DNA of 64,000 nucleotides from Devosia sediminis. GTDB lineage: Bacteria > Pseudomonadota > Alphaproteobacteria > Rhizobiales > Devosiaceae. The stretch spans positions 482,603 to 546,602 of the forward strand of contig NZ_JAEKMH010000003.1 of assembly GCF_016411825.1 (NCBI RefSeq). The letters run 5' to 3'. The notes beneath the pieces were generated by a model. That model made no database searches, had not been told where the DNA came from, and worked only from the letters and a program-made list of their open reading frames with translations. A program made the position numbers and the translations under genes. This document shows positions 10,231 through 19,710 of the stretch, one piece after another; positions within the stretch are counted from its first letter, which is position 1, and the number at the start of each line of letters is the position of its first letter.

Positions 10231-10350
10231 CCTCCCCCTTGAGGGAGGGTAGCGCAGCTGGCCGAAGGCCTAGCGAAGCTGGGGAGGGGGTAGTTCGGTG
10301 GGCCGCCGAGGCACCTCCACCCTCGATCCCCCTCTCAAGGGGGAGGGAGG
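10231..10350. repeat. CCCCCTTGAGGGAGGG-type dispersed inverted repeat
   Basis: Same family and internal layout as 4017-4132: left arm CCTCCCCCTTGAGGGAGGG, AGCGCAGCTGG...AAGCTGGGGAGGGGGTAG core, right arm CCCCCTCTCAAGGGGGAGGG. It ends 34 bases before the end of the M81 gene. Confidence 0.8.
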
Positions 10351-10383
10351 CGCAGGAGCCATTCCTTCCAAAAAGGGTAGCAG

Positions 10384-11820
10384 TCAGCGGCCCGCCCGCT
10401 TCGACCACTTCACCTGCGGCGAATACCCGAAATCCCGGTCAAACGGATAGCTCGGGCGCGGGGTGTGCTTGCGCTCCGTGCGCTCGACGAACTGGTCCAC
10501 CACGCCCGGCGACAGCGCCATGATGCCAGGATTGGCGATGGGCCCGAGTTCGGGGGAGAGATAGCCGGATTTCACCGCAATGATCTTTGCCGCATGCGGA
10601 TCGAGGCCGAGCCGGGTGAAGTCGACGATATTGTGGAAGGGACGGCGGCGGGCCGTGAGGACAAGGTCCACGCCCCCGATGCGTACCACCGCCTCGCGGA
10701 GCCGTGGTTCGCTGACTTCGGCGAGGTAGATGACTTCGGCTTCGGTCTCCACCGGCCTGCTCGACGGGTCGAGGCTGGCGCCGATATGGAGGTTTACCCG
10801 CGCGCCCACGCCGGCCGCATAGGCCGCATCGGTTGCCGCCTTGTCGGTGATACCGGCAAAGATGACGCCATCGGCGCCCTGATTGAGCAGCTCGGCCAGC
10901 ACTTCTGCCCTGTCACCCACGCCACCGCCGGTCGGATTGTCACCCGATTCGGCGAGCACGACAGGGTGAGACGGGCTGGCAATGGCACGGTCCACGCATT
11001 CGGCGATAGAACCGGTCTCCATGCCGAACACAAAGCCATCGCGGATATCCCAATAATCCTGGGCGAGGTGAGCCGCCGCCTTTTCCATGGCGGCGCGGTC
11101 CGTCCCGGTCACCACGGCGCAGGCGGTCGCGCGGGGTTCGTCGGCCCAGACATAGCCCACCTGGAACGAGGCATCCCAGATGCCCGTCGGTTCCTCGACC
11201 TCGTGGATCTGCGTGTAAAAAGTCCGCGCCGGTTCATCCTGCGTGGACGTGCGCTCGCCCGGCAACAGCACTGGTACCGGCGCCCAGGCGAGCAGCGGTT
11301 TCACGCCGGTCTTGAGGGCGCGCACCAGCATGGTCACGGAGCGGCGCATCGTGTCCTGCACGTCGATATGGGGCGCCGTGCGATAGGTCGAGAACATGTC
11401 GAGCGCGTCGATGATCTTCTGGCTGACATTGCCATGGAGATCATAGCTGGCCGAAATCAGCACATCCGGCCCGACCGTCTCGCGCACCGCGGCGATGAAA
11501 TCGCCCTCGGCGTCGAACAGGCCTTCCACAAACATGGCGCCATGCATGGGGAGGTAGACGCCGTCAAACGGCATGGCGGCCCGCAAACCGTCGAGGATTT
11601 CCGCCTTCCAGGTCTCATAGGTGTCGCGCGCCACCGGCCCGCCGGCAATGGCGCGGGCGTGGAAAATGGTGATGAACTCGGCCGGAAAATGCGTCACGAA
11701 ATCAAAATACTGATCCTTCAGCATGGCGGGCCCGCGCAGCACGCGAAAATCGGCCTCGCGATTGAGCACGGGATTATAGGTGCTGCATTCGATATGCAGC
11801 CCGGCAACGGCTATCTTCAT
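10384..11820 (-). CDS. M81 family metallopeptidase (MlrC-like), first copy
   Basis: 478 residues. Resembles MlrC, the third enzyme of microcystin breakdown, with an N-terminal domain of about 290 residues and a C-terminal domain. Probable metal or active-site segments are LPMHGAM, ASYDLHGN and the glycine-rich SGDNPTGGGVGD. The ATG at 11820 overlaps the stop of the upstream MFS gene (TGATG), so the two are coupled; a GTG one codon earlier is an alternative. No signal peptide, so a cytosolic hydrolase acting on something the MFS protein imports is likely. True substrates of this widespread family are mostly unknown. Confidence 0.88.
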   Translation of the reverse strand: MKIAVAGLHIECSTYNPVLNREADFRVLRGPAMLKDQYFDFVTHFPAEFITIFHARAIAGGPVARDTYETWKAEILDGLRAAMPFDGVYLPMHGAMFVEGLFDAEGDFIAAVRETVGPDVLISASYDLHGNVSQKIIDALDMFSTYRTAPHIDVQDTMRRSVTMLVRALKTGVKPLLAWAPVPVLLPGERTSTQDEPARTFYTQIHEVEEPTGIWDASFQVGYVWADEPRATACAVVTGTDRAAMEKAAAHLAQDYWDIRDGFVFGMETGSIAECVDRAIASPSHPVVLAESGDNPTGGGVGDRAEVLAELLNQGADGVIFAGITDKAATDAAYAAGVGARVNLHIGASLDPSSRPVETEAEVIYLAEVSEPRLREAVVRIGGVDLVLTARRRPFHNIVDFTRLGLDPHAAKIIAVKSGYLSPELGPIANPGIMALSPGVVDQFVERTERKHTPRPSYPFDRDFGYSPQVKWSKRAGR

Positions 11821-13007
11821 CACAAAACTCCCGGCACTTCGGATTCTGGATTATGGGCTGTCCGCGCCGGCCTTGGCTTCAGTCGACCGGTGAGAAAGAG
11901 GCTCACTAGCAGCACCGGGATGACGCAGGCCACGCCGACGCGGATGCCCCAGTGCTCGGCGACGAAGCCGATCAGCGGCGGCCCGATCAGGAAGCCGGTC
12001 AGCGCCACGAAGGAGAGGACGGCCACATTGGCCGAGGCGGCGCGGTCGCCGATGCCGGCGGCAGCGGTCACGGCCAGCGGAAAGCCGACCGAGACGCCGA
12101 CGCCGATGATCCCGAAGCCCACCAGCGCCAAAGGCACGCTGGGCGCGAAATACAGCAGCACGGCACCTGCTACTGCCAGTGTGCCGCAGATCTGCGCGGT
12201 GCCGACGCCACCAAAACGACGCTTCAGCGTATCCCCGCCAAAGCGGCCTGCGGCGACCATGAAGGCAAAAACCGAATAGCCGAGGCCGACAAGGCCGCCC
12301 TCGGCCGAGAGCGCATCGCGCAGGAAAATGGCCGACCAGTCTGCCATGGCGCCCTCGGTCATGGTGATGCCGAACACGAAGAGGCAAATGCCGATCAGCG
12401 CTGGGCTGGGCAGGGCCCAGGCCGAGCGCTGGGTCTCTCCCGCGGGCGCCGCGTCGTGGAGCACCGGCAGGGCTTTGGCCGCGAAGAGCGCGATCGGCAG
12501 CACCAGGGCGGCCAGCAGCGGCACGGCAAACCCGGGCGCCAGGCCGATTGCGGCAAAGCCCGAACCGATGAGGCTGCCCGCCATGATGCCCAGCGACCAG
12601 CATCCATGCGAAGTGTTCATGATCAGCTTGCCGCTGGTCTTCTCGACGAGATCGGCCTGGACGTTGAGGCCCAGTTCGACAAAGGAAATGGCCGAGCCGG
12701 CCAGGGCAAGGGCGATGAACAAGAGGATCGGATCGGGCGCCAGCACCGGCAGGCTGGCGGCGATGGAATAGAAGATGAAGCCGACAAAGATCGCGGTCCG
12801 CGCCCCGATCCGGCCCACCAGCGGCCCGGCAAATGGCAGGGTGAGAAGCGTGCCGCAGGGCATGCCGAGCAGCGCCAGTGCCAGCGCCGCCGGCCCCAGG
12901 CCCATGGCCGCCTGCACCTCCGGAATGCGCGGCAGCCAGGACCCGAAGGCGACGGGCTGGAGGAAGAACACCAGCATGACAAGGCGTTGGGGGGTGAAGA
13001 AGGACAT
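11820..13007 (-). CDS. MFS transporter
   Basis: 395 residues with about 12 hydrophobic helices, the standard major-facilitator size. A basic loop between helices 2 and 3 (GPLVGRIGARTA) matches the MFS GxxxDRxGRR-like motif. The family is close to YcaD/fucose-permease-like sets, but the substrate cannot be read. It is cotranscribed with, and overlaps, the M81 peptidase. Transport and hydrolysis of one compound are probably linked. Palindromic repeats fill the region upstream. Confidence 0.85.
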   Translation of the reverse strand: MSFFTPQRLVMLVFFLQPVAFGSWLPRIPEVQAAMGLGPAALALALLGMPCGTLLTLPFAGPLVGRIGARTAIFVGFIFYSIAASLPVLAPDPILLFIALALAGSAISFVELGLNVQADLVEKTSGKLIMNTSHGCWSLGIMAGSLIGSGFAAIGLAPGFAVPLLAALVLPIALFAAKALPVLHDAAPAGETQRSAWALPSPALIGICLFVFGITMTEGAMADWSAIFLRDALSAEGGLVGLGYSVFAFMVAAGRFGGDTLKRRFGGVGTAQICGTLAVAGAVLLYFAPSVPLALVGFGIIGVGVSVGFPLAVTAAAGIGDRAASANVAVLSFVALTGFLIGPPLIGFVAEHWGIRVGVACVIPVLLVSLFLTGRLKPRPARTAHNPESEVPGVL

Positions 13008-13033
13008 GGCTAGCTTTTTGCTCCACCCACCGG

Positions 13034-13103
13034 GTCATTCCCGCGAAAGCGGGAACCTCCGTTGGGCCAGTGAAACAGGAGTTCCCGCTTTCGCGGGAAT
13101 GAC
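13034..13103. repeat. GTCATTCCCGCG palindrome
   Basis: Ends GTCATTCCCGCG / CGCGGGAATGAC are perfect inverted repeats, each arm with its own CCCGC-aaa-GCGGG hairpin. It lies upstream of the MFS gene and is directly followed by a second element at 13127. Confidence 0.75.
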
Positions 13104-13126
13104 GCCGTCGGTTGAATTCCCACGGC

Positions 13127-13208
13127 GCCGTCCTCGGGCTTGACCCGAGGACCAGTTCAAACATCCACCGCGATGTCGGTGGCCCTCCGATCAAGCCCGA
13201 GGGCGGCG
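13127..13208. repeat. TCCTCGGGCTTGACCCGAGGA palindrome, copy 1
   Basis: Left arm CCTCGGGCTTGACCCGAGG and right arm TCCGATCAAGCCCGAGGGCGGCG enclose about 27 bases. A near-identical element is at 35624-35706. It ends 20 bases before the stop of the NTF2-like gene. Confidence 0.75.
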
Positions 13209-13227
13209 CGGAGCATTTGAAGAATGC

Positions 13228-13716
13228 TCAGCTCTGCTTCGGCATCGGATAGGGCAGATACCCAACAAACCCCGTCAGCTTCCATTCGCCGCTCACCTTG
13301 CGCAGGAAATAGAGCGTCTGCCAGTTGAGGCGGTCGACCCCACCATTACTGAGCTTGATTTCGCCGTTGAACTTCTTGTGGGCGATGGCCCGCTCGCCGG
13401 TGATTTCGATTTCGGTGAGGCTGGTGGCGCGGTGGATGCCGGCCTCAACATCTTCGGCATAGCTCTGTGCCTGGCCCTCATGCGCCTGGCGCAGCCATTC
13501 GTCGCGATAGTCGGCCAGCGTGGGGAAGCTGATGGTCCATCCGTCCGGGTTGTCGACGCGGTTGCCGTTGATTCCCATGAAATCGTCGGCGACGAAATCG
13601 CCTTCCACCATCGACCAGTCGGCGTTGACATAGGCCTTGATGTCGCGTGGCACGAGCATGGTCCAGATGGCCGAGCGGTCGGCGTCCTGAGGGAAGGGAT
13701 TTGCGGATAGGCTCAT
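13228..13716 (-). CDS. NTF2-like (SnoaL-type fold) protein of unknown function
   Basis: 162 residues from the ATG at 13716; an in-frame ATG 16 codons earlier has no ribosome site and adds arginine-rich sequence. The pattern of an N-terminal helix bundle, then strands containing ITGERAIAHKKFNGEI, and a C-terminal WKLTGFVGYLPYP strand fits the small NTF2-like cone fold. Such proteins bind or turn over small hydrophobic ligands or serve as accessory domains. No catalytic residues can be assigned. It is divergent from the amino-sugar operon at 14086. Confidence 0.65.
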   Translation of the reverse strand: MSLSANPFPQDADRSAIWTMLVPRDIKAYVNADWSMVEGDFVADDFMGINGNRVDNPDGWTISFPTLADYRDEWLRQAHEGQAQSYAEDVEAGIHRATSLTEIEITGERAIAHKKFNGEIKLSNGGVDRLNWQTLYFLRKVSGEWKLTGFVGYLPYPMPKQS

Positions 13717-13982
13717 TTTCGTCTCTTGCCTGGAAGGAGCACGGCTTCGAGGCACGTGCGCCATTTCTGTTTCAAATTTTCACAGTCGACACGCAGATGG
13801 GGTCATGTGAAAGAGGCCACATGGATACCAATTCGGACATGCTGCCGCTTATCGAGGGTTTTGTCCACTCCTCTAATACCACTGCAATACCAATAAACGC
13901 CTAGAAATACGGCAAAACGCCGCCCGTTTGAGCAGAGTTTCAGGGTGGCTTAAATTGGTATTGTGCGGGATCGGAATGTGTG

Positions 13983-14012
13983 TTGACATTGTTGTCGGAA
14001 GGCGCCTAGTCT
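13983..14012 (+). promoter_or_regulatory. Sigma-70-type promoter of the amino-sugar operon
   Basis: TTGACA at 13983-13988 and TAGTCT at 14007-14012 are separated by 18 bases. It lies in the 369-base gap between the NTF2-like gene and the Gfo/Idh/MocA gene. The predicted transcription start, near 14019, falls on the operator-like palindrome. Confidence 0.5.
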
Positions 14013-14018
14013 TGAAAA

Positions 14019-14034
14019 TCGTTTACACAAACGA
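14019..14034. promoter_or_regulatory. Operator-like palindrome TCGTTT-ACAC-AAACGA
   Basis: A perfect 6-base inverted repeat with a 4-base spacer, just downstream of the promoter at 13983. The half-site is identical to the core of the DeoR palindrome at 10046 (TCGTTT/AAACGA), although the spacing differs. Candidate binders are the DeoR protein at 9267 or the RpiR protein at 19711. Confidence 0.55.
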
Positions 14035-14085
14035 CACCGATCCGCAAAGAGATCGGCGGGTTAATAAACAGGGAACGGCAAGGTT

Positions 14086-15240
14086 ATGCGGGTAGGCATC
14101 GTCGGCCTCGGATATCGTCTGGGCTATCTGGCGCGCATCTTTTCAGCGGCGCGCGACGACTTCGAGATTGTTGGCTATGTGGATCCGGCGCCCGCCGGTC
14201 TGTCCTATGCGACCGAGCATGGTGTTTCCGTCGGCAAGTCTTTCGACAGCCTCGAGCAGATGATCGACGAGGGCAGTCTCGACCTCCTCATGGTCGGCTC
14301 GCCCAATCACCTCCATCTCGAGCACATTCGCACCGGCCTCGAGCGCGGCATGAAGATCTTTGCCGAAAAGCCCGTGGTGACCACGGTGGAAGACACCATG
14401 GCGCTGGCCGAACTGATCGGCAAATACGGCTCCGACAATGTCATGGTGGGCCTGGTGCTGCGCTATGCGCCGCTCTATGTCGATCTGCGCAAAGCCCAGG
14501 CCGAAGGCAAGCTGGGCGAGGTGGTGTCGATCGAAGCCTCCGAGCACATCCCGCCCTATCATGGCGCTTTTTTCATGCGCGACTGGCGCCGCTACGGCAA
14601 ATATGCCGGCGGTTTCATGCTCGAAAAATGCTGCCACGACCTCGATCTCTATAATGGCGTCATGGGCTCGCGCCCGCGCCTCGTCGCCAGCTTCGGCGGC
14701 CGCAAGAGCTTCATTCCCGAAAACGCCCCGGCCACGGCGGGCGTCAACGACATGGAAGTCTACCATCGCAAACCCTCGGGCTGGGAAGGTTCGGACAAGG
14801 TCTTCGACAGCGACGGCGACATCATCGATTTCCAGACCGCCATCGTGCAGTACGAAAGCGGCGCAGCGCTGACCTTCCACACCAATATGAACGTGCCCGA
14901 CGACTTCCGCCGCTTTGCGGTCATGGGAGCCAAGGGCATGGCGGAAGGCGATTTCATCCGCAACTACTTCCGCGTCACCGACAGCCGCACTTCCGAGCGC
15001 CTGACCGACACGACCTACAAGACATCGGAACTCAGCCAGCACTATGGCGCCGACGAGCAGATGGCCGAGGACATCCTCAAGCATTGCCTCGAAGGCGCGC
15101 CGCTTCCCGTCTCAGTGACGGATGCCCTGGAGGCGGGGCTCCTCGCCATTTCCATGGACGAGTCGATGCGCACCAGGTCGATCATCGACATGACCCCGAT
15201 CTGGCAGCGCTTCGACGCTGCCCTGGGCCGAGCGAACTGA
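14086..15240 (+). CDS. Gfo/Idh/MocA family NAD(P)-dependent oxidoreductase
   Basis: 384 residues. N-terminal Rossmann fold (VGIVGLGYRLG, then YVDPAP) and the diagnostic EKPV motif near residue 103, followed by the alpha/beta substrate domain. These enzymes oxidise or reduce cyclic sugars and derivatives. It is the first gene of a run that continues with two permeases, a binding protein, an ATPase, an RpiR regulator and a GH20 hexosaminidase. It therefore probably acts on an N-acetylhexosamine or its glycoside; the reaction is inference. The promoter at 13983 and palindrome at 14019 lie directly upstream. Confidence 0.88.
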   Translation: MRVGIVGLGYRLGYLARIFSAARDDFEIVGYVDPAPAGLSYATEHGVSVGKSFDSLEQMIDEGSLDLLMVGSPNHLHLEHIRTGLERGMKIFAEKPVVTTVEDTMALAELIGKYGSDNVMVGLVLRYAPLYVDLRKAQAEGKLGEVVSIEASEHIPPYHGAFFMRDWRRYGKYAGGFMLEKCCHDLDLYNGVMGSRPRLVASFGGRKSFIPENAPATAGVNDMEVYHRKPSGWEGSDKVFDSDGDIIDFQTAIVQYESGAALTFHTNMNVPDDFRRFAVMGAKGMAEGDFIRNYFRVTDSRTSERLTDTTYKTSELSQHYGADEQMAEDILKHCLEGAPLPVSVTDALEAGLLAISMDESMRTRSIIDMTPIWQRFDAALGRAN

Positions 15241-15251
15241 GGGACAAGCCA

Positions 15252-16139
15252 ATGACCAGCACCAGAAGCGCCACCCTCTTCGCCTTTGCCCTGCTGGCCC
15301 CGGCACTGATCTACATCCTGACCATCGTGGCCTACCCGCTGGTGGACACGATCGTGCTGAGCTTCACCAATGCCTCGCTGCGGCAGGACTATGATTTCGT
15401 CGGCTGGGCCAATTACCAGCGCATCTTCGGCGCCGGCAATTTCACCGAAGTCATCATCCGCACCTTCATCTGGACCTTCTTCTCGGTCTCGACCAAGATG
15501 GTGATCGGCATGCTGGGCGCGGTGCTGCTCAATGCCGCCATTCCCGGCCAGGCGTTGTTCCGCATCCTCACCATGCCGCCCTGGATCGTGCCCATGGCCA
15601 TCGGCATCTACATGTGGGCCTGGATGTATAACGGCCAGTTCGGGATGATCTCGGGCCTGCTCGAAAACTTCGGCATCACCAACGGCCCCATTGCCTGGCT
15701 GGCCTATGGCAACACCGCCTTCTGGGCCACCATCGTCACCGACGTGTGGATCGGCGTGCCCATGGTGACCATCTATTTCCTGGCCGCCATGCAGTCGATC
15801 CCGCGGGACCTGCACGAAGCCGCCTGGACCGATGGCGCCGGCCGCTTCTACCGCTTCCGCCGCATCACCGTGCCGCTGATGGTGCCGGCCATCATCACCA
15901 TGAGCCTGCTCTCGCTCATCGCCACCTTCAATTCCTTCGACATCATCTGGATCCTCACCCAGGGCGGCCCCTCGGGCTCCACCACCACGATGATCATCGA
16001 CACCTACAAGACCGCCATCGGCAGCCGCAAATACGGTGAAGGCGCCGCCCGCGCCGTGGTCATCTCGCTCTTCGTGACCGCCTTCTGCATCGTCTACTTC
16101 CGAGCCGTCCGCAAGCTCCAGCAGGGAGAAGCCAAATGA
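15252..16139 (+). CDS. CUT1 sugar ABC importer permease (MalF/LacF type)
   Basis: 295 residues, about six transmembrane helices. The cytoplasmic EAA loop reads LHEAAWTDGAGRFYRFRRITVPLM near residue 190, the docking site for the ATPase. The frame is open upstream inside the previous gene, but the ATG at 15252, 11 bases after the stop at 15240, gives a normal hydrophobic N-terminus. It pairs with the permease at 16136. Confidence 0.92.
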   Translation: MTSTRSATLFAFALLAPALIYILTIVAYPLVDTIVLSFTNASLRQDYDFVGWANYQRIFGAGNFTEVIIRTFIWTFFSVSTKMVIGMLGAVLLNAAIPGQALFRILTMPPWIVPMAIGIYMWAWMYNGQFGMISGLLENFGITNGPIAWLAYGNTAFWATIVTDVWIGVPMVTIYFLAAMQSIPRDLHEAAWTDGAGRFYRFRRITVPLMVPAIITMSLLSLIATFNSFDIIWILTQGGPSGSTTTMIIDTYKTAIGSRKYGEGAARAVVISLFVTAFCIVYFRAVRKLQQGEAK

Positions 16140-17086
16140 GCGACGTCGCCCGCACCACCGAAGTGGCCGCCGCCGACAGCCCGGCCAGCGTCAAGCCGGC
16201 CGCCCCGCGCGCCCGCCGGGGCCTCTGGTCCGCTTCCCGCCCGATGATCGACCGCTACAAGTGGTACGAGGTCGCCGCGCTTTATGTCGGGCTCTTCTTT
16301 TTTCTGTTCTTCGTGCTCTCGCCCTTCATCGAAGGCTTCCTGGTCTCGCTGAAGCCGCTCGCGCAGCTCTTTTCGCGGCCCTACAGCTTCATCCCCAAGA
16401 CCTGGAGCTTCGACGCCTATTTCACCATGTGGCAGTCGGTGCCGGCTCTGGGCATGCACATCTTCAATTCCTTCTTCATCTCCACGGTCGTCACCCTGAT
16501 CGTCGTGGTGATCGTGGTCCCGGCGGCCTATGCCTTTGCCCGCTTCAACTTCGCCGGCGCCGGCTTCCTCCTGGGCGCGTTCCTTGCGGTCAACATGTTC
16601 TCGGGCGCCGTGCTGCTGATCCCGCTGTTCCGCCTGATGCGCACGCTCGGGCTGCTCAATACCTATTGGGCCATGATCGTGCCGGGCGCCGCCTTCCTCA
16701 TTCCCTCCTCGGTCTGGCTGTTGCGCACCTATCTCATGCGCATTCCCCGCGAGCTCGACGAGGCCGCCTGGGTCGACGGTGCATCGCGCCTTTACACGCT
16801 GCGCCGGGTCATCCTGCCGCTGGCCATGCCGGGCATCGTCGTGGTCGCCATCATGACCTTCATCGGCGCCTATGCGCAGCAGTTCATCTTCGCGCTGACC
16901 TTCAATTCCAAGACCGAGTTCATGCCGCTGCCGGTGGGCCTCTTCGCCTTCTTCGGCAAGCAGGAGGTGATCTGGAACGAGCTGATGGCGGCCAGCTTCG
17001 TGGGCATCCTGCCGGTGATGATCGTCATCATCTTCCTGCAGCGCTACCTCGTCGCGGGCCTCACTGCGGGGGCGGTCAAGCAATAG
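16136..17086 (+). CDS. CUT1 sugar ABC importer permease (MalG/LacG type)
   Basis: 316 residues with an N-terminal cytoplasmic stretch of about 45 residues, then six transmembrane helices. The EAA loop LDEAAWVDGASRLYTLRRVILPL is present near residue 205. It overlaps the upstream permease by four bases (ATGA), so the heterodimer is translationally coupled. The long Ala/Pro/Arg-rich N-terminus is unusual but common in this group. Confidence 0.92.
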   Translation: MSDVARTTEVAAADSPASVKPAAPRARRGLWSASRPMIDRYKWYEVAALYVGLFFFLFFVLSPFIEGFLVSLKPLAQLFSRPYSFIPKTWSFDAYFTMWQSVPALGMHIFNSFFISTVVTLIVVVIVVPAAYAFARFNFAGAGFLLGAFLAVNMFSGAVLLIPLFRLMRTLGLLNTYWAMIVPGAAFLIPSSVWLLRTYLMRIPRELDEAAWVDGASRLYTLRRVILPLAMPGIVVVAIMTFIGAYAQQFIFALTFNSKTEFMPLPVGLFAFFGKQEVIWNELMAASFVGILPVMIVIIFLQRYLVAGLTAGAVKQ

Positions 17087-17129
17087 GGGGCGCTCCCCCT
17101 CCAATGGGGCGCACAAGGAGTTTGGAGCC

Positions 17130-17166
17130 GGTCCGCCGTTTCGCTGAAACGTGATCCGCTCCGGAA
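17130..17166. repeat. GTTTCGCTGAAAC intergenic inverted repeat
   Basis: A GTTTC-gct-GAAAC hairpin followed by GTGATCCGCTCCGG, in the 114-base gap between permease and binding protein. Similar TTTC.CTGAAAC.TGATCCGCT elements are dispersed in rhizobial genomes. A role as an mRNA-processing or stability element is inference. Confidence 0.4.
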
Positions 17167-17200
17167 AGGGCCGAGGGGCCCACATGCAAGGGAGACTACA

Positions 17201-18424
17201 ATGAACAAGACTTTCGGTTTGATGGCCGTATCGATGCTGGCGCTTGCCAGCGCGACCAGCGGCGCGTTTGCCCAGGACGTGAAGGAAATCTCCTTCATCA
17301 ACTGCGGTGACGAACTGACCGCCGGCTATGCCGAATACTTCGCCGAGTGGGAAGCCGCCAATCCCGGCTTCAAGGTCGTGCCGGAAATCGTCGGCTGGGG
17401 CCAGTGCCAGGACAAGGTGACCACGCTCGCCGCCGCCGGCACCCCGGTCGCGCTCGCCTATGTCGGCTCGCGTACCCTCAAGCAGTTCGCCCAGAACGAC
17501 CTGATCGTTCCGGTGCCGATGACCGACGAGGAAAAGGCCGCCTACTACAACTACGTGCCCGATACCGTCACCTTCGACGGCACCCAGTGGGGCGTCCCGG
17601 TCGCCTTCTCGACCAAGGCCCTGTTCTGGAACAAGGACCTGTTCGAAGAAGCCGGCCTTGATCCGGAAACCCCGCCCAAGACCTGGGAAGAAAAGATCGC
17701 TTTCGCCAAGCAGATCACCGAGAACACCGATGCCGCCGGCTACGGCGCCGTCGCCAAGACCTTCGACAACACCATGCACCAGTTCCTGCACTGGGTGTAC
17801 ACCAACAATGGTTCGGTGATCGACGCCGATGGCAACATCACGCTGAACTCGCCGCAGGTCCTGGCTGCACTGACCGCCCTCAGGGACATCATCCCCTACT
17901 CGGAAGAAGGCCCGACCGCCTACGAGCAGAACGAAGTCCGCGCCATCTGGCTCGACGGTGGCGTCGCCATGATCGAAGCCTCGCCGGGCGCTGCCATCCG
18001 TGCCGAAGAAGCCGGCATGAACTGGGGTGTCGCCAACCTGCCGCTGGGTCCCGATGCCCAGGGTCCTGGCACGCTGCTGATCACCGACGCCCTCGCCATC
18101 TTCAAGGGCACCGGCGTTGAAGACCAGGCCATCAGCCTGGCCAAGTTCATCACCGAAGGCGAACGCCAGTGGGCCGCTGAAATGGCTCAGGGCCTGACCC
18201 CGCTGCGTCCGCTCGAGCCGCAGACCGCTGAACTGCTGGCCGAAAAGCCGTACTGGCAGCCGTTCCTCGACGGCATCGAGTTCGGTGGTCCCGAGCCGCT
18301 GTTCAACGACTATATCGGTCTGCAGAACGTCATGATCGAAATGGTGCAGTCGGTCGTCACCGGCGCTGCCGAGCCCCAGGCTGCCATCGAAAAGGCCGCC
18401 GCCGAGCTCGAACAGTACAAGTAG
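17201..18424 (+). CDS. CUT1 extracellular sugar-binding protein
   Basis: 407 residues with a Sec signal peptide (cleavage predicted after AFA near residue 24) and the length of an SBP_bac_1 protein. Aromatic-rich segments such as WGQCQDKV, YVGSRTLKQF and WLDGGVAMIEASPG are typical of oligosaccharide binders. A strong AAGGGAG ribosome site precedes the ATG. It supplies the permease pair upstream. With a GH20 hexosaminidase in the operon, chitobiose or short N-acetylated oligosaccharides are the likely ligands; this is inferred. Confidence 0.92.
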   Translation: MNKTFGLMAVSMLALASATSGAFAQDVKEISFINCGDELTAGYAEYFAEWEAANPGFKVVPEIVGWGQCQDKVTTLAAAGTPVALAYVGSRTLKQFAQNDLIVPVPMTDEEKAAYYNYVPDTVTFDGTQWGVPVAFSTKALFWNKDLFEEAGLDPETPPKTWEEKIAFAKQITENTDAAGYGAVAKTFDNTMHQFLHWVYTNNGSVIDADGNITLNSPQVLAALTALRDIIPYSEEGPTAYEQNEVRAIWLDGGVAMIEASPGAAIRAEEAGMNWGVANLPLGPDAQGPGTLLITDALAIFKGTGVEDQAISLAKFITEGERQWAAEMAQGLTPLRPLEPQTAELLAEKPYWQPFLDGIEFGGPEPLFNDYIGLQNVMIEMVQSVVTGAAEPQAAIEKAAAELEQYK

Positions 18425-18442
18425 GGTCCTCCCAGACCTGCT

Positions 18443-18466
18443 GCCGTCGCCCCCCGGGGCGGCGGC
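18443..18466 (+). terminator. Intra-operon GC hairpin after the binding-protein gene
   Basis: An 11-base stem (GCCGTCGCCCC with GGGGCGGCGGC, one G-U pair) and a 2-base loop start 18 bases after the binding-protein stop. There is no U tract, so partial attenuation or 3'-end protection of the binding-protein mRNA is more likely than full termination. Such hairpins often raise binding-protein levels above those of the rest of the transporter. Confidence 0.5.
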
Positions 18467-18479
18467 GCCCTACCCCTGA

Positions 18480-18504
18480 TCCCTCCCCACAAGGGGGAGG
18501 GAGA
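18480..18504. repeat. Single arm of the CCTCCCC/GGGGAGGG repeat family
   Basis: CCCTCCCCACAAGGGGGAGGGAG is one arm of the family seen complete at 4017 and 10231. A weaker CCCTCCC...GAGGGAC arm follows at 18533-18556. It occupies the gap between binding protein and ATPase. Confidence 0.5.
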
Positions 18505-18603
18505 CGATGGAACCGGGACCTCTCACCTGCGCATCCCTCCCTTGCTGGCGAGGGACCGATTGTGGGTGATGGGGGACCCGATAGCACCGATGGAACGCGA
18601 ACC

Positions 18604-19680
<1,077 letters not shown>

Positions 19681-19710
19681 GCCAGCCATACGGGGGCAGG
19701 GGGAGACGCG

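Noticed and set aside
10465..12279. 604-codon plus-strand frame over the M81 and MFS genes
   Set aside because: Antisense shadow of two motif-bearing genes; no ribosome site or recognisable domain.
16094..17791. 565-codon minus-strand frame over permease and binding-protein genes
   Set aside because: Antisense shadow of a well-supported CUT1 importer; low-complexity charged translation.
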